From positions 1 through 64,000 of the forward strand of contig JBBQNJ010000017.1 of the NCBI GenBank assembly GCA_038329845.1: a stretch of DNA of 64,000 bases. The letters are read 5' to 3'. Below are positions 25,380 to 34,260 of this stretch, piece after piece. How positions within the stretch are numbered: position 1 is the stretch's first letter; the number at the start of each line of letters is the position of its first letter. The stretch comes from JBBQNJ01 sp038329845. GTDB taxonomy: Bacteria > Planctomycetota > Phycisphaerae > Tepidisphaerales > Tepidisphaeraceae. The notes beneath the pieces were generated by a model that worked only from the letters and a program-made list of their open reading frames with translations, searched no databases and had not been told where the DNA came from. The position numbers and the translations under genes were made by a program.

Positions 25380-26629
25380 CGTCCGAAGATCTCGATTTGA
25401 GGCAACGGGAAGATCATCTTGCCGCCGGCGTCGAGGAACGCCGCTTCACGAAGAATCAGGTTCTCGCGGAAATGCCAGGGAAACACCAGGTAATGGTCCG
25501 GCGCAAGTTCCCGGGCGAGGGCCTCGGTGATAATGGGGATGCCCGTCCCGGGGGTGACGCACCCGTCCTTGTCGGGGTTGACATCAGCGATGAACGGGAG
25601 TTCTTCCGGGCCGATCCGGCAGAACTGAAGGATCACGTTGCCCTTGGTGGAAGCCCCGTATCCGATCACCCGCGCTCCGGCCTGGCGCAACTCCCGAAGA
25701 GTCCGCGGCAGCTCCTCGCGGTGGCGCATCACCGCGTCACGGAAACGCTCGAATCGCGACAAGTTCTCCAGCCCGTCGTCATTTTCTCGCTCCAGCAACC
25801 GATCCACCCGTGCGTTCGGAACAAAGGTCGAATCCGCATGAGCTACAGTCACGGCGAAGCTTCCCCCGTTCACGGGGTTGGTCCGGACGTCGATGATCCG
25901 CAAACCGCAGCGGTCGGTCAGCCACTTGATCTGTCGCAATGCGTAATACTCGATATGCTCGTGACAAATCGTGTCATAGGCATTGGCCTCGAGCATGGAT
26001 GGAAGGTAACTCTGCTCCAGCAGCCACACCCCATTGGGTGCCAGGATCTGGGCGACTTCGGCCACGAAATCGATCGGTCGCTCCAGATCATAGAACATCG
26101 CGATCGAAGTGATGATCCTGGCCTTGCGAGCTGGCACTGCGCCGCGCACCCGTTCGGCCGAGAAAAAATCCTCCACCACGTGAATGTCCGGGCGATAATA
26201 GCGGCGAAACTTGCGCGCCGTCGGGTCGATGCCCAGCAGCACGGCGCTGCCTTGAGGATATTGCGCCAGCGTCGTCCCGTCGTTGCTGCCGATGTCGATC
26301 ACCAGGTCATCGGGTGCCAGGGACACGCGCTGTCGCAATTCATGGACGGTGCCGGCCAGGTGTTCGACCATCGACCGGTTCAATGCGGAGCGATACCCGT
26401 AATTCAGGCCATACATCTCCGACGAGTTGTAAGAATGGCGAAGTTGTACAAGCCCGCAATGGTTGTCGTCGCTCGTGCCGTGGCACTTAACCAGTTGCAG
26501 CGGGCCGCAGGTAGGCGACAACGCGCTATCGCGAGGAAATACGCCCGTCAGGTGCTGCTCGCCCAGGTCGAGCAACATTTCGAGGCGCGGATTCTGGCAG
26601 ATTCGACACCGATCGATACGATTGAACAT
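25376..26629 (-). CDS. Sugar C-methyltransferase, TylCIII/CloU type
   Basis: 417 residues with the three-part layout of NDP-deoxyhexose C-methyltransferases. The N-terminal zinc-binding domain has CRICQNPRLEML and further Cys/His. The SAM domain has VIDIGSNDGTTLAQYPQ. The signature YDTICHEHIEYYAL carries the catalytic His pair. The C-terminal domain begins near GYGASTKGNVILQF. Start at the ATG at 26629, where the zinc domain begins; the frame stays open upstream without such support. It is divergent from the GT39-like gene, 40 bases away, and coupled to the downstream GT2 fusion. Confidence 0.88.
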   Translation of the reverse strand: MFNRIDRCRICQNPRLEMLLDLGEQHLTGVFPRDSALSPTCGPLQLVKCHGTSDDNHCGLVQLRHSYNSSEMYGLNYGYRSALNRSMVEHLAGTVHELRQRVSLAPDDLVIDIGSNDGTTLAQYPQGSAVLLGIDPTARKFRRYYRPDIHVVEDFFSAERVRGAVPARKARIITSIAMFYDLERPIDFVAEVAQILAPNGVWLLEQSYLPSMLEANAYDTICHEHIEYYALRQIKWLTDRCGLRIIDVRTNPVNGGSFAVTVAHADSTFVPNARVDRLLERENDDGLENLSRFERFRDAVMRHREELPRTLRELRQAGARVIGYGASTKGNVILQFCRIGPEELPFIADVNPDKDGCVTPGTGIPIITEALARELAPDHYLVFPWHFRENLILREAAFLDAGGKMIFPLPQIEIFGR

Positions 26630-26669
26630 AGGCTTACCCCAACGTTCCCGGCTGATCAGGACTGTACCC

Positions 26670-28337
26670 ATGAATCTGAAAAAAATCATCTTGTGTCCGA
26701 ATTCCCGCCAATGCCAGCCTGGCATGTTGGCTTGGGTGACGGCCTCGGTCTTGACGGGGGTGGTGATTGCGCTGCATTGGCAACTGATGCGTTCGGCCGG
26801 ACCGCTTTGGCGGGACGAGGTGAATACGGTGAATCTTTCATCGCTGCCCTGCGTCGCCCAGATTTGGGACAACGCCGAGTTCGACTCGTTTCCGATGCTT
26901 TGGTTCCTCGTGCTGCGCGCCTGGCGCGCCATCGCGGGGGGAACCGATCAGGCCTACCGGTTGCTCGGCTTTCTCGTGGGACTGGGAACCGTGGCGACGA
27001 TCTGGATCACCTCGCGGCGGATGGGCGGCAAAGTACCGCTGCTGCCGCTGGCACTGTACGGTCTGGCGCCGGAGTTCATTCGCTGGGGAGATTCGATGCG
27101 CGCCTATGGGTTGGGCGTGGTGTTTGCAATCCTGTTGGTCGGCCAATTCTGGTCGGCGACCCGACGCCGGTCGTTACCGAGAGTGGTTGCGGCGAGCCTG
27201 ATCGGGCTGCTAGCGGTGCAGACCCTTTATTACAACGCGATGCTGCTTTTCGCCGCCGCCGCGGCGGCCGCATGCGTGCAGGCCCGCCGACGCAACTGGC
27301 GCGGTGCCGCAGCGTTCATGGCCGCCGGGATCCCAGCGGCCGTCTCGTTAGTCCCCTATCTCGAGCTCTTCCACCGCGTTGCCGAGTGGAACGGGCTGGT
27401 GATGGTGCATCTCACGCCTGGCTGGCTCTGGTTCAAACTGGGTGAGGCGTTGGCTTCGAGTACCCCGGGCCTGCTCTGGGTATGGTTGGCGGCAATCGGA
27501 TTGGCGATGATCTGGAGCGCGTCGATGTCATTTCGTCGGCGCGATGACGCCGGGAACAGCGCTGCACAGAGCGCGGATTTGGAGCTGTTCTGCCTGGTGG
27601 CAATCGGCTTGGCCATTCCCTCTTGCCTGGCGTTTCTCTGGTTTCTCAGCTACCCCACCGAGCCGTGGTATTACATCGCGCTGGCCGCGTTCTGCGCCCA
27701 GTGCGTCGGTGCCGGCTTCACACGCCTGCGCCCGAGGATGCTGGCGATCGCCTCGATCTGTCTTGCGGTTTACGCCCTGCCAGGTGCCTTCGGCTCGGTT
27801 TCTCAACGCCAGACGAACCTCGACCTGATTTGCGACTATCTCAATCGCAACGCCCGGGCATCGGACATTGTCCTGGTGAATCCCTGGATCTACGCCGTGA
27901 CGATGTCCCGCTACTATCACGGTCATGCGCCCGTCTACACCGTTCCGATGATCGACTTTCACCTCTGGCACAAATATCCCCTGGTGAAGCCCTGGTTGAG
28001 CCATCCGGATCCGTTTGTGCAAACCCGCCAGGCGATTGACCGCACGCTTCGCGGCGGCGGGTGCGTATGGACCGCGGGATACCTGCCTGATGTGCCGGGC
28101 GTTGCTCCAAATCTGCCCGCGGCACCCCTGCCTGACACGGGGTGGTTGCAAAGTCCCTACGAATCCATCTGGGCAATGCATCTGGGCGGCTACCTCTACA
28201 GCCGCGCGGCCCATGTCAGCGTCTATGTCCCCGAAGTTGCGGCCGTGCGATACGAATCCACCATTTCACAGCGTTTCGAGGGCTGGCGCTTCCGCCCCCC
28301 CGCCACTCAGACCTCGGCCGACGAAACGGTTCGCTGA
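26670..28337 (+). CDS. GT39-like polytopic membrane glycosyltransferase
   Basis: 555 residues with about eleven transmembrane helices. AGPLWRDEVNTVNLSSLP in the first periplasmic loop carries the RDE motif. RWGDSMRAYGLG follows, then helices such as LLLFAAAAAAACVQARR and LFCLVAIGLAIPSCLAFL. The C-terminal 150 residues are soluble. It belongs with polyprenyl-phosphate-sugar transferases of unknown specificity. The 3' end overlaps the convergent GT2 fusion by 31 bases. Start at 26670 chosen because upstream codons lie in the opposite gene. Confidence 0.78.
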   Translation: MNLKKIILCPNSRQCQPGMLAWVTASVLTGVVIALHWQLMRSAGPLWRDEVNTVNLSSLPCVAQIWDNAEFDSFPMLWFLVLRAWRAIAGGTDQAYRLLGFLVGLGTVATIWITSRRMGGKVPLLPLALYGLAPEFIRWGDSMRAYGLGVVFAILLVGQFWSATRRRSLPRVVAASLIGLLAVQTLYYNAMLLFAAAAAAACVQARRRNWRGAAAFMAAGIPAAVSLVPYLELFHRVAEWNGLVMVHLTPGWLWFKLGEALASSTPGLLWVWLAAIGLAMIWSASMSFRRRDDAGNSAAQSADLELFCLVAIGLAIPSCLAFLWFLSYPTEPWYYIALAAFCAQCVGAGFTRLRPRMLAIASICLAVYALPGAFGSVSQRQTNLDLICDYLNRNARASDIVLVNPWIYAVTMSRYYHGHAPVYTVPMIDFHLWHKYPLVKPWLSHPDPFVQTRQAIDRTLRGGGCVWTAGYLPDVPGVAPNLPAAPLPDTGWLQSPYESIWAMHLGGYLYSRAAHVSVYVPEVAAVRYESTISQRFEGWRFRPPATQTSADETVR

Positions 28338-29902
28338 GGCGAGAAAAGGGCTTGGGCCAATACATCGTCTTCGACCAGGAACTGCTGGCTCTGCGCGATC
28401 AACTGGGGAACGCCGGGCTTAGGGCGGCAATGAACCACGAACTGAAACGCGAACAGCCGCGGGTAGGCGCGGGCCAGTTGGCGCGAGATCCATCCCAGCA
28501 GTCGCCCGGTTTTGCCGCCGAGGACGGCCTCGAACGGCGCTCCCGCAGCGCGCACCCGCTCGACCCGGTAGCCGCAGTCGCGCAGCATCCGCAGCAGCGA
28601 CGAGCGGGTGAACAGCCGCCTGTGGCGGATGTTGAGAATGCCGCGCTCGGAGTAGGGAAAACGCCCCAGCAGCAAGTTCAGCCGCACCGTGATGAATCCC
28701 ACGTTGGGCGATGCGATCACCACCAGCGGCGGCGATCGGCCCTCGCCCAGCGCCCGGGTCCGGTTGCGCATCCGCACCAGGAATTGCTCCGGCTCGAACA
28801 GGTGTTCGAGTTGATCGATCAGCAGCACCAGGTCGTAGGCGAACGGGTCCACGCTCAACTCGCCGCGATCGATCTCGCACTCATGGAACGCGTCGAACGG
28901 CTCATCGCCGCGCCGGCGAGAATCGATGCCGGTGATGCCGATGCCCAGTTCGCCGCAGCGCCTCGCCACGCCCCCGGCGGCGCCGATGTCCAGCACCGTG
29001 CGCGGGCGATGCCGCTCGATCGCCTCGAGGGCCAGCGCCTGCGCGGTGTAGATCGGCCGTGCCGGTGACGGTGGCGGTGCCGGGGAGATGTCGCGATACT
29101 TCAGATCGCACAGCATCCCGTGCTGATGCAGCTTGTACACGAGCGTCGAGAAGAACACGTCGCGGGCGTATTTCATCCCGTTAACGTTGCACACCTCGTC
29201 GCCGTAGCGCGTGGGGATGGCGAACTCCTCGAACCGCGCCCCCACGTGCATCGCCTGGAGCAGAATCTCGGTGTCGAAGTGAAAATCATTGGTGTCGATC
29301 TCGAACGGCACTTTCCGAAGCATCGCCGTGGAATACCCGCGATATCCGGTGTGATATTCGGAAATTTTCCGCCCCGTCAGCCGGTTCTGATACCCCGTGA
29401 GGATGCGGTTGCCGATCAGCTTATACCACGGCATCCCGCCGCGCCGCGCCGATCGCAGATCGGTCATGCGCGATCCGAGAATCACATCAGCGCCGGTGCG
29501 GTCCCACGTCTGGATGAACGTCGAGAGCATCGCCGGGTCGTATTGGCCGTCGCCATGAAGCAGGATCACGAAATCGAACCCGCCGTCGATGGCGATGCGG
29601 TATCCCAGCTTCTGATTTCCGCCGTAACCTTGATTCACCGGGTTTCGCAACACCGTGACGTTGCCGATGCCGCGCTGATGCAGCCACTCGGTGGCGACGG
29701 AGGCACCGGCGTCGTCCGAGGCGTCGTCGATCACCAGAAAATGCACTCGACGGCTACTGAACAACTCGGCGGGAACCTGCTCGAAGACCCGCTGAAGATG
29801 CTTTTCGGCCCGATAGGCGACGATGAACACCAGCACCCGCCCGCCGCCGCGGTCGGGGTCGGCCACGGCCGCGGTTGATTCGACGGTGCTAGCCATATGC
29901 AA
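28307..29902 (-). CDS. Second GT2 glycosyltransferase-methyltransferase fusion
   Basis: 531 residues. Residues 20-265 form a GT2 domain (VLVFIVAYRAEKHLQ, VIDDASDDAG, HGDGQYDP as the DxD, and SEYHTGYRGYS). Residues 290-490 form a methyltransferase: TVLDIGAAGGVARRCGELGI, IDQLEHLFEPEQFL and VVIASPNVGFITVRLNLL. It is not a duplicate of the fusion at 23919: both halves are diverged and the domain order is merely the same. Domains are joined by a Pro-rich linker (APPPSPARP). Start at 29902, or 29896 where a second ATG lies. Confidence 0.87.
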   Translation of the reverse strand: MHMASTVESTAAVADPDRGGGRVLVFIVAYRAEKHLQRVFEQVPAELFSSRRVHFLVIDDASDDAGASVATEWLHQRGIGNVTVLRNPVNQGYGGNQKLGYRIAIDGGFDFVILLHGDGQYDPAMLSTFIQTWDRTGADVILGSRMTDLRSARRGGMPWYKLIGNRILTGYQNRLTGRKISEYHTGYRGYSTAMLRKVPFEIDTNDFHFDTEILLQAMHVGARFEEFAIPTRYGDEVCNVNGMKYARDVFFSTLVYKLHQHGMLCDLKYRDISPAPPPSPARPIYTAQALALEAIERHRPRTVLDIGAAGGVARRCGELGIGITGIDSRRRGDEPFDAFHECEIDRGELSVDPFAYDLVLLIDQLEHLFEPEQFLVRMRNRTRALGEGRSPPLVVIASPNVGFITVRLNLLLGRFPYSERGILNIRHRRLFTRSSLLRMLRDCGYRVERVRAAGAPFEAVLGGKTGRLLGWISRQLARAYPRLFAFQFVVHCRPKPGVPQLIAQSQQFLVEDDVLAQALFSPQRTVSSAEV

Positions 29903-29916
29903 TAGGGGTGCGACCG

Positions 29917-30909
29917 CTAGCGTCCCATCATTCGGTAGTCGGCGATGGTCAAGTCCCTAGCCTTTTCCACCGCCAGCTTGACGACTGGATCGGGTTCGTT
30001 ATCGGCCAGGTAGCGCAGCTTTCGCATCGCCGCCCGCTGATCGCCGGACCGGCCCGGCTCCCCGGCGTTGTAACGCAGCCTTCCCAGCGCCAGCACCGCC
30101 TCGACCCGCCACATCCGCTCGGTCATGGTGTCGCCGGCAAACTTGAACAAATCCCCGGGATGCTTGCCCACCACCTTGTCGTCGATGCTCGTGATCACGC
30201 GGATCATCGGCTTGATCCGCGTGTCGTAATGCTCGCGATATTGCTTGTAAAAACTCTCCCAGCGCTCGGCCTCATCGTCACGGCCCGCCTGCTTCTCCAG
30301 CGACATCATCGCGTTGGCCCCCCCGCCCATCAGACCCAGGCCGATCTCCATTTCTCGCAGCACCAGCCGCTCTTTGTACAGCTTCTCACCGAGCGAAAAC
30401 ACCGATCGGTAATACTTCCGGGCCTCGTCCAGTTTCTTGCCCGCCTTGATTCGCAACCCCTGCTCCAGCGCCAGTTCCCCAAGCTGGCGAAGGATTTCCA
30501 GCGGCTCTTTCGGACTCTTGTAGTTGACGATCTCTCCCGGATCCGCCGCGAAAATCTCGGCCCGACCCGCGCCGCCGGCGGCGACCACCAGCTCGATCGC
30601 CGGCTTGAGCGTCGTCAAATCCTCGGCCTTGCGCTGGCCCTGCTGCGCCAGGCGATTCCACACGCGCGAGTTGGCGCGCACCAGGTCGATCGCCTTGCGA
30701 TAATCCCCCCCGGCATCGCGGCTGTCGCCACCGTCGAGCAGCGATTCGGGCTTGATCGGCAATTCCACCCGCACGAAGTTCGCCGCGTCCAGTCCCATCG
30801 GCGTGGGCGGCGTGACCGAGCGCGCGACGTACTCGACGAATCCCACCAGCGCCACCGCAAGCAGCACGATGAACGCCGAGATTCCCCAACCCAGCGAATT
30901 ACCCCACAT
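29917..30909 (-). CDS. Membrane-anchored helical protein, unknown
   Basis: 330 residues. One N-terminal transmembrane helix (GWGISAFIVLLAVALVGFVEYV) is followed by a soluble helical domain with TPR-like spacing, including YRKAIDLVRANSRVWNRLAQ and LDEARKYYRSVFSLGEKLYK. This implies an anchor with a periplasmic or cytoplasmic scaffold. No family recognised. It lies 14 bases before the GT2 fusion on the same strand, so it may be an accessory of the glycan cluster. Confidence 0.75.
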   Translation of the reverse strand: MWGNSLGWGISAFIVLLAVALVGFVEYVARSVTPPTPMGLDAANFVRVELPIKPESLLDGGDSRDAGGDYRKAIDLVRANSRVWNRLAQQGQRKAEDLTTLKPAIELVVAAGGAGRAEIFAADPGEIVNYKSPKEPLEILRQLGELALEQGLRIKAGKKLDEARKYYRSVFSLGEKLYKERLVLREMEIGLGLMGGGANAMMSLEKQAGRDDEAERWESFYKQYREHYDTRIKPMIRVITSIDDKVVGKHPGDLFKFAGDTMTERMWRVEAVLALGRLRYNAGEPGRSGDQRAAMRKLRYLADNEPDPVVKLAVEKARDLTIADYRMMGR

Positions 30910-31023
30910 AAGCGATCATCCTCACCTTTACGAACACCAAACTCGCGCATGACACGCGCTCAAGCCTACCAGAGTTTGCGTGGCGTCCCAAGGGCGCAGA
31001 CAATCGCACTCGGGAGATGAATC

Positions 31024-31404
31024 ATGTTTTGCACGCGATGCGGCCAGACGCTGCAACAATCCATGGAGTGGTGCGGGCGCTGCGGCAAACTCACCCGCCC
31101 GCGCCCCTCGGCGCCCCCGCAGATGCCGCGGATGGCGATCCATGCCGCCGCGGTCCCCTCCTGCACATCGCTGCGGCTCTCCGCCGGACTGCTGGCGATC
31201 TTTCTCGGCTATTTCGGCGTCCACAAGTTCGCCCTGGGCATGACCGGCGCCGGGCTCACCATGCTGCTGATCACCCTCTTAAGCTGCTTTTGGCTTTCTC
31301 CGGTGATGGCCCTGATCGGACTGATCGAAGGCGTGATTTACCTCAGCCAGACCGAGGCCAATTTTCATCGAAAGTACATTATCCGCAAGCAGGCGTGGTT
31401 TTAG
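31024..31404 (+). CDS. Zinc-ribbon TM2 domain protein
   Basis: 126 residues. The N-terminus has a zinc ribbon (CTRCGQTL with CGRCGK). A TM2 domain follows: AGLLAIFLGYFGVHKFALGM then a second helix TMLLITLLSCFWLSPVMALI. TM2 proteins are small two-helix membrane proteins of unclear role. The gene lies between convergent and divergent neighbours. Its stop is 3 bases from the stop of the convergent SDR gene. Confidence 0.85.
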   Translation: MFCTRCGQTLQQSMEWCGRCGKLTRPRPSAPPQMPRMAIHAAAVPSCTSLRLSAGLLAIFLGYFGVHKFALGMTGAGLTMLLITLLSCFWLSPVMALIGLIEGVIYLSQTEANFHRKYIIRKQAWF

Positions 31405-31406
31405 AG

Positions 31407-32165
31407 TCATTCGGTGCTGAGCCGCGCGGTAGCGCCGCCGTCCACGATCAGGGCCTGGCCGGTCATGAAGCTGGATCGCCTGGCGTCGGCGAGAAACAAA
31501 ATGGTCTGGCCGATTTCCGCCGGCTGCCCGACGCGCCCCATGACATGCTTTTTGCCCAGTCCGCGCACCAGGGCCTTGGTCCCGTTGCCGTTGACGTTGC
31601 CGCGATTCAGTCCGGCGTGGAGCATCGGGGTGTCCACCGCGCCGGGCAGCACCGCGTTGGCGCGCACGTTGTCCGGTCCAAACTCCAGCGCCATCGCCCG
31701 GGTCAAGGCCAGCAGCGCCCCCTTGCTGGCGGCATAGGCGGCGATCCCGCAGCTCGTCGCCACGGCATGAACCGAGCTGACGTTGACGATCGCCCCGCCG
31801 CTCGCCTTGAGCATCGGAAACGCCTGGCGCACGCTCAGAAAAACGCCCCGCACGTTCGACGCCATCACCGCGTCCCAGTCCTCCGGCGTGGTCTCGACGA
31901 TCGGCTTGCAGATTTGCAGCGCTGCGTTGTTCACCAGCGCATCCAGCCGCCCCTGGCGCGACATCACCCGCTCGATCATTTGCTTCGGCGTATCCGGCTC
32001 GGCGATGTCGGCCTGGATGAACTCATCAAGAGGCGGCAGATCATCGGCCCGACGCCGATCGACGCCGACCACCCGCCATCCATCCGCGGTGAACACCTCG
32101 GCGGTGGCCCGCCCGATCCCCCCCGCCACACCGGTAATCAGCACCACGCGCCTCGGGTCGCTCAT
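31407..32165 (-). CDS. SDR oxidoreductase, PtmA-like
   Basis: 252 residues: VVLITGVAGGIGRATAEVF, NNAALQICKP, Ser in VNVSSVHA and YAASKGALL, ending in MTGQALIVDGG. Its start codon overlaps the stop of the 2-hydroxyacid dehydrogenase gene (ATGA), so translation is coupled. In Campylobacter, PtmA (SDR) and PtmB (CMP-sugar synthetase) work in flagellin legionaminate synthesis; the same family pair occurs here, which suggests synthesis of a nonulosonate-like or other CMP-activated sugar acid. That role is inferred from context. Confidence 0.87.
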   Translation of the reverse strand: MSDPRRVVLITGVAGGIGRATAEVFTADGWRVVGVDRRRADDLPPLDEFIQADIAEPDTPKQMIERVMSRQGRLDALVNNAALQICKPIVETTPEDWDAVMASNVRGVFLSVRQAFPMLKASGGAIVNVSSVHAVATSCGIAAYAASKGALLALTRAMALEFGPDNVRANAVLPGAVDTPMLHAGLNRGNVNGNGTKALVRGLGKKHVMGRVGQPAEIGQTILFLADARRSSFMTGQALIVDGGATARLSTE

Positions 32166-33103
32166 CGCGTCACTTCCTTCAAGCCCGCCAGCAGATTGCG
32201 GATCGTCTTCAGATGCACCCGCTCCCACGCCGTCGGGCTTGAGTTCGAGTTGTGCCCCGCCAGCAGCACCTGATCCATTGCCCGCAGCGGACTGTCCAGC
32301 GGCAAGGGTTCGACCTCGAACACATCCAGCGCCGCTCCGGCGATCCGCCGATCCCCAAGCGCCGCCACCAGCGCCGGCTCATCCACGATCGGTCCGCGGG
32401 CGGTGTTGATCAACACCGCCGTCGGCTTCATCCGCGACAGCGCGGGTTCATTGATCAGGTGAAAGCTCGTCGGGTTCAGATCGCAATTGAGGCTCACAAA
32501 ATCCGATTCGGCCAGCAATGTCGGCAAATCCACAAGCTGGATCGAATCGCGCTCGAGTACCTCCGCCGGCGGGACGCGCACGTCGAAACCCAGGATTCGC
32601 ATGTTAAACGCCGCCGCCCGGCGGGCCACCGCCTGTCCGATGTTCCCCAGCCCGATGATCCCCAGCGTGCATTCACCCAGGCTCACTCCCGGATCCTTGT
32701 GCCAGTCGCCGGATTTCATCCGCCGATCCATCCACGGCGTGCGTCGTGCGAAGCTCAGGACATAGGCCATCACACTGTCGGCCACCGGCTGGGTAAACGC
32801 CCCCGGCGTGTTGCATACGCGGATGCCGAGCTGCGCGCACGCCGCCCGGTCGATCGAGTCGATCCCCGTCCCCCATTTGCTGATCACCTTCAGGCGCAGC
32901 GCCGATTCCAGTACCCGGCGGGTGAAGCGATCATCGCCGCAGATCGCCCCGTCGATATCTCCCACCAACGACAGCAGTTGCTCTTCGCTCAAGCGTTCAT
33001 CGACGCGGGGCACGATCGCCAGAATCCCCTCGGCCCGCAGCATCGGGACGAACCGCTCCAACACCGGCTGCATATAGGGCGCTGAGACCAGCACCTTCCA
33101 CAC
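32162..33103 (-). CDS. D-2-hydroxyacid dehydrogenase, PGDH-like
   Basis: 313 residues of NAD-dependent 2-hydroxyacid dehydrogenase: LGIIGLGNIGQAVARRA as the Rossmann loop, catalytic Arg in NTARGPIVDE, Glu in DVFEVEP and His in LLAGHNSNSSP. I favour a GTG start at 33103 because the protein-like sequence begins WKVLVSAPY there, 26 bases after the stop of the CMP-sugar synthetase gene; the ribosome-binding site is weak. It may supply a keto or hydroxy acid precursor to the sugar acid pathway encoded by its two neighbours. Confidence 0.88.
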   Translation of the reverse strand: MWKVLVSAPYMQPVLERFVPMLRAEGILAIVPRVDERLSEEQLLSLVGDIDGAICGDDRFTRRVLESALRLKVISKWGTGIDSIDRAACAQLGIRVCNTPGAFTQPVADSVMAYVLSFARRTPWMDRRMKSGDWHKDPGVSLGECTLGIIGLGNIGQAVARRAAAFNMRILGFDVRVPPAEVLERDSIQLVDLPTLLAESDFVSLNCDLNPTSFHLINEPALSRMKPTAVLINTARGPIVDEPALVAALGDRRIAGAALDVFEVEPLPLDSPLRAMDQVLLAGHNSNSSPTAWERVHLKTIRNLLAGLKEVTR

Positions 33104-33129
33104 CGCCGCCAGCGGCGAGAGGTCGTCGA

Positions 33130-33819
33130 TCAGGCCGCCTGGGCGCTGCGATGCCGCCGCAGAAACAGTTGCTCGGCCAATTGGAAATCCGCTTCCTCGT
33201 CGATGTCGCATGCCTGGAGCCTCTCGATCTCGAACATCAAGGGACGCTGCCCGATCCGGTTGTGACGCGACTCCAGCTCCTGTCGCCGAAACACGTACAG
33301 GCAGGAATTCTCTTCATAGATCGGCGGCAAATCCTGAGTCCGCAGCAGAATCGCCGGGTTGTGGTTGATCGGACGGGTGAGTTGATCCCACAACCGCGAC
33401 TGCATCCGCGTGACGGAAAACAGGCTGTCGTAACAGGGAAATTGATCCAGCAGCCGGGCCAGGCCGACGGCGATCGTGTCGGCCTCGAGCAACGGATTGG
33501 TGCTGTGCGTCTGAAGATAAAAATCCGCATCAAACCGGCGGACCGTGTTCAGCAACACATCATTCATCGGGATCGTATCGGCCCGCAGATGCTCGGGACG
33601 GCGTACCAGCGCGACCTGCGGAAAATGCAGGCGGGCATCGGTGAGAATCGTGTCGCTGTCGGTGTCGATCACGATCTGGGCGATGCGGCCGCAGCGCAGG
33701 AGCGTCCGCACGATATGCCGATACAGCGGCTCGCCCGCGAAAGGCCGGTAGTTCTTGCCCGGCACGCGCTTGGACTCATGCCGCATCGGCACGATCGCCA
33801 CCACACGGGGACTGCTCAC
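33130..33819 (-). CDS. CMP-sugar synthetase, acylneuraminate cytidylyltransferase family
   Basis: 229 residues. The N-terminal nucleotide loop reads VAIVPMRHESKRVPGKNYRP, the signature of NeuA/KdsB/PtmB-type CTP:sugar-acid cytidylyltransferases. The remainder has the mixed alpha/beta fold with LQTHSTNPLLEADTI and the metal-site Asp in IDEEADFQLAE. It activates a 3-deoxy sugar acid as the CMP derivative. First gene of a three-gene minus-strand operon with the dehydrogenase and SDR. No neuB homologue is adjacent. Confidence 0.88.
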   Translation of the reverse strand: MSSPRVVAIVPMRHESKRVPGKNYRPFAGEPLYRHIVRTLLRCGRIAQIVIDTDSDTILTDARLHFPQVALVRRPEHLRADTIPMNDVLLNTVRRFDADFYLQTHSTNPLLEADTIAVGLARLLDQFPCYDSLFSVTRMQSRLWDQLTRPINHNPAILLRTQDLPPIYEENSCLYVFRRQELESRHNRIGQRPLMFEIERLQACDIDEEADFQLAEQLFLRRHRSAQAA

Positions 33820-34038
33820 GGCGCTGGACCTCCTGTCAGGAGTTATCGGTCCTTCCCCCCGCCGGACTGCAATCTCCTCACCCCCCCCCTAAATAGGGGA
33901 TTGATTTGGTGCGATTAGGTTGTTAGGCTTTCGCTCACTCAGCGGGTGGATCGTCTCGATGTCGAGGCGGACCGGGCTGGGGGAGTGGGTTGTGGCACGC
34001 CGTGATGGCGGCCTCCAAATATGCGAAGGGTGCGGGAA

Positions 34039-34260
34039 ATGTCCAAGTCAAAGTCTCTGTAAAACGCGGTTTCGCGTGGTTCGATCCTCAATCACCGTCG
34101 GTCGGTTGGCCTCTGCATCGCTGGCGCTTGTGCCGCGGCGATCGTAGCCCCGGCAACGACGTACGCCGACGATTATCTGTGGAACAGTCCCACCGGAGGC
34201 GATTTCGCCACCGCCACCAAGTGGACCGACACCACCGCCGATCCGCAGACCAGCGGCGTT
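34039..34260 (+). other. Signal-peptide region of surface protein, interrupted by stop
   Basis: Upstream of 34261 the same frame reads MSKSKSL, then TAA at 34060-34062, then RRSVGLCIAGACAAAIVAPA with TTYADDYLW. This is a normal start, charged region, hydrophobic core and Ala-x-Ala cleavage site apart from one stop codon. No start codon lies between the stop and the hydrophobic core. Confidence 0.7.

Noticed and set aside
25397..27445. Long plus-strand frame opposite the C-methyltransferase
   Set aside because: It covers a well-supported minus-strand methyltransferase and has no protein-like pattern.
34060..34130. tRNA-like GGTTCGATCC segment
   Set aside because: No acceptor or T-arm stem pairs around it; it is part of the broken signal-peptide coding region.
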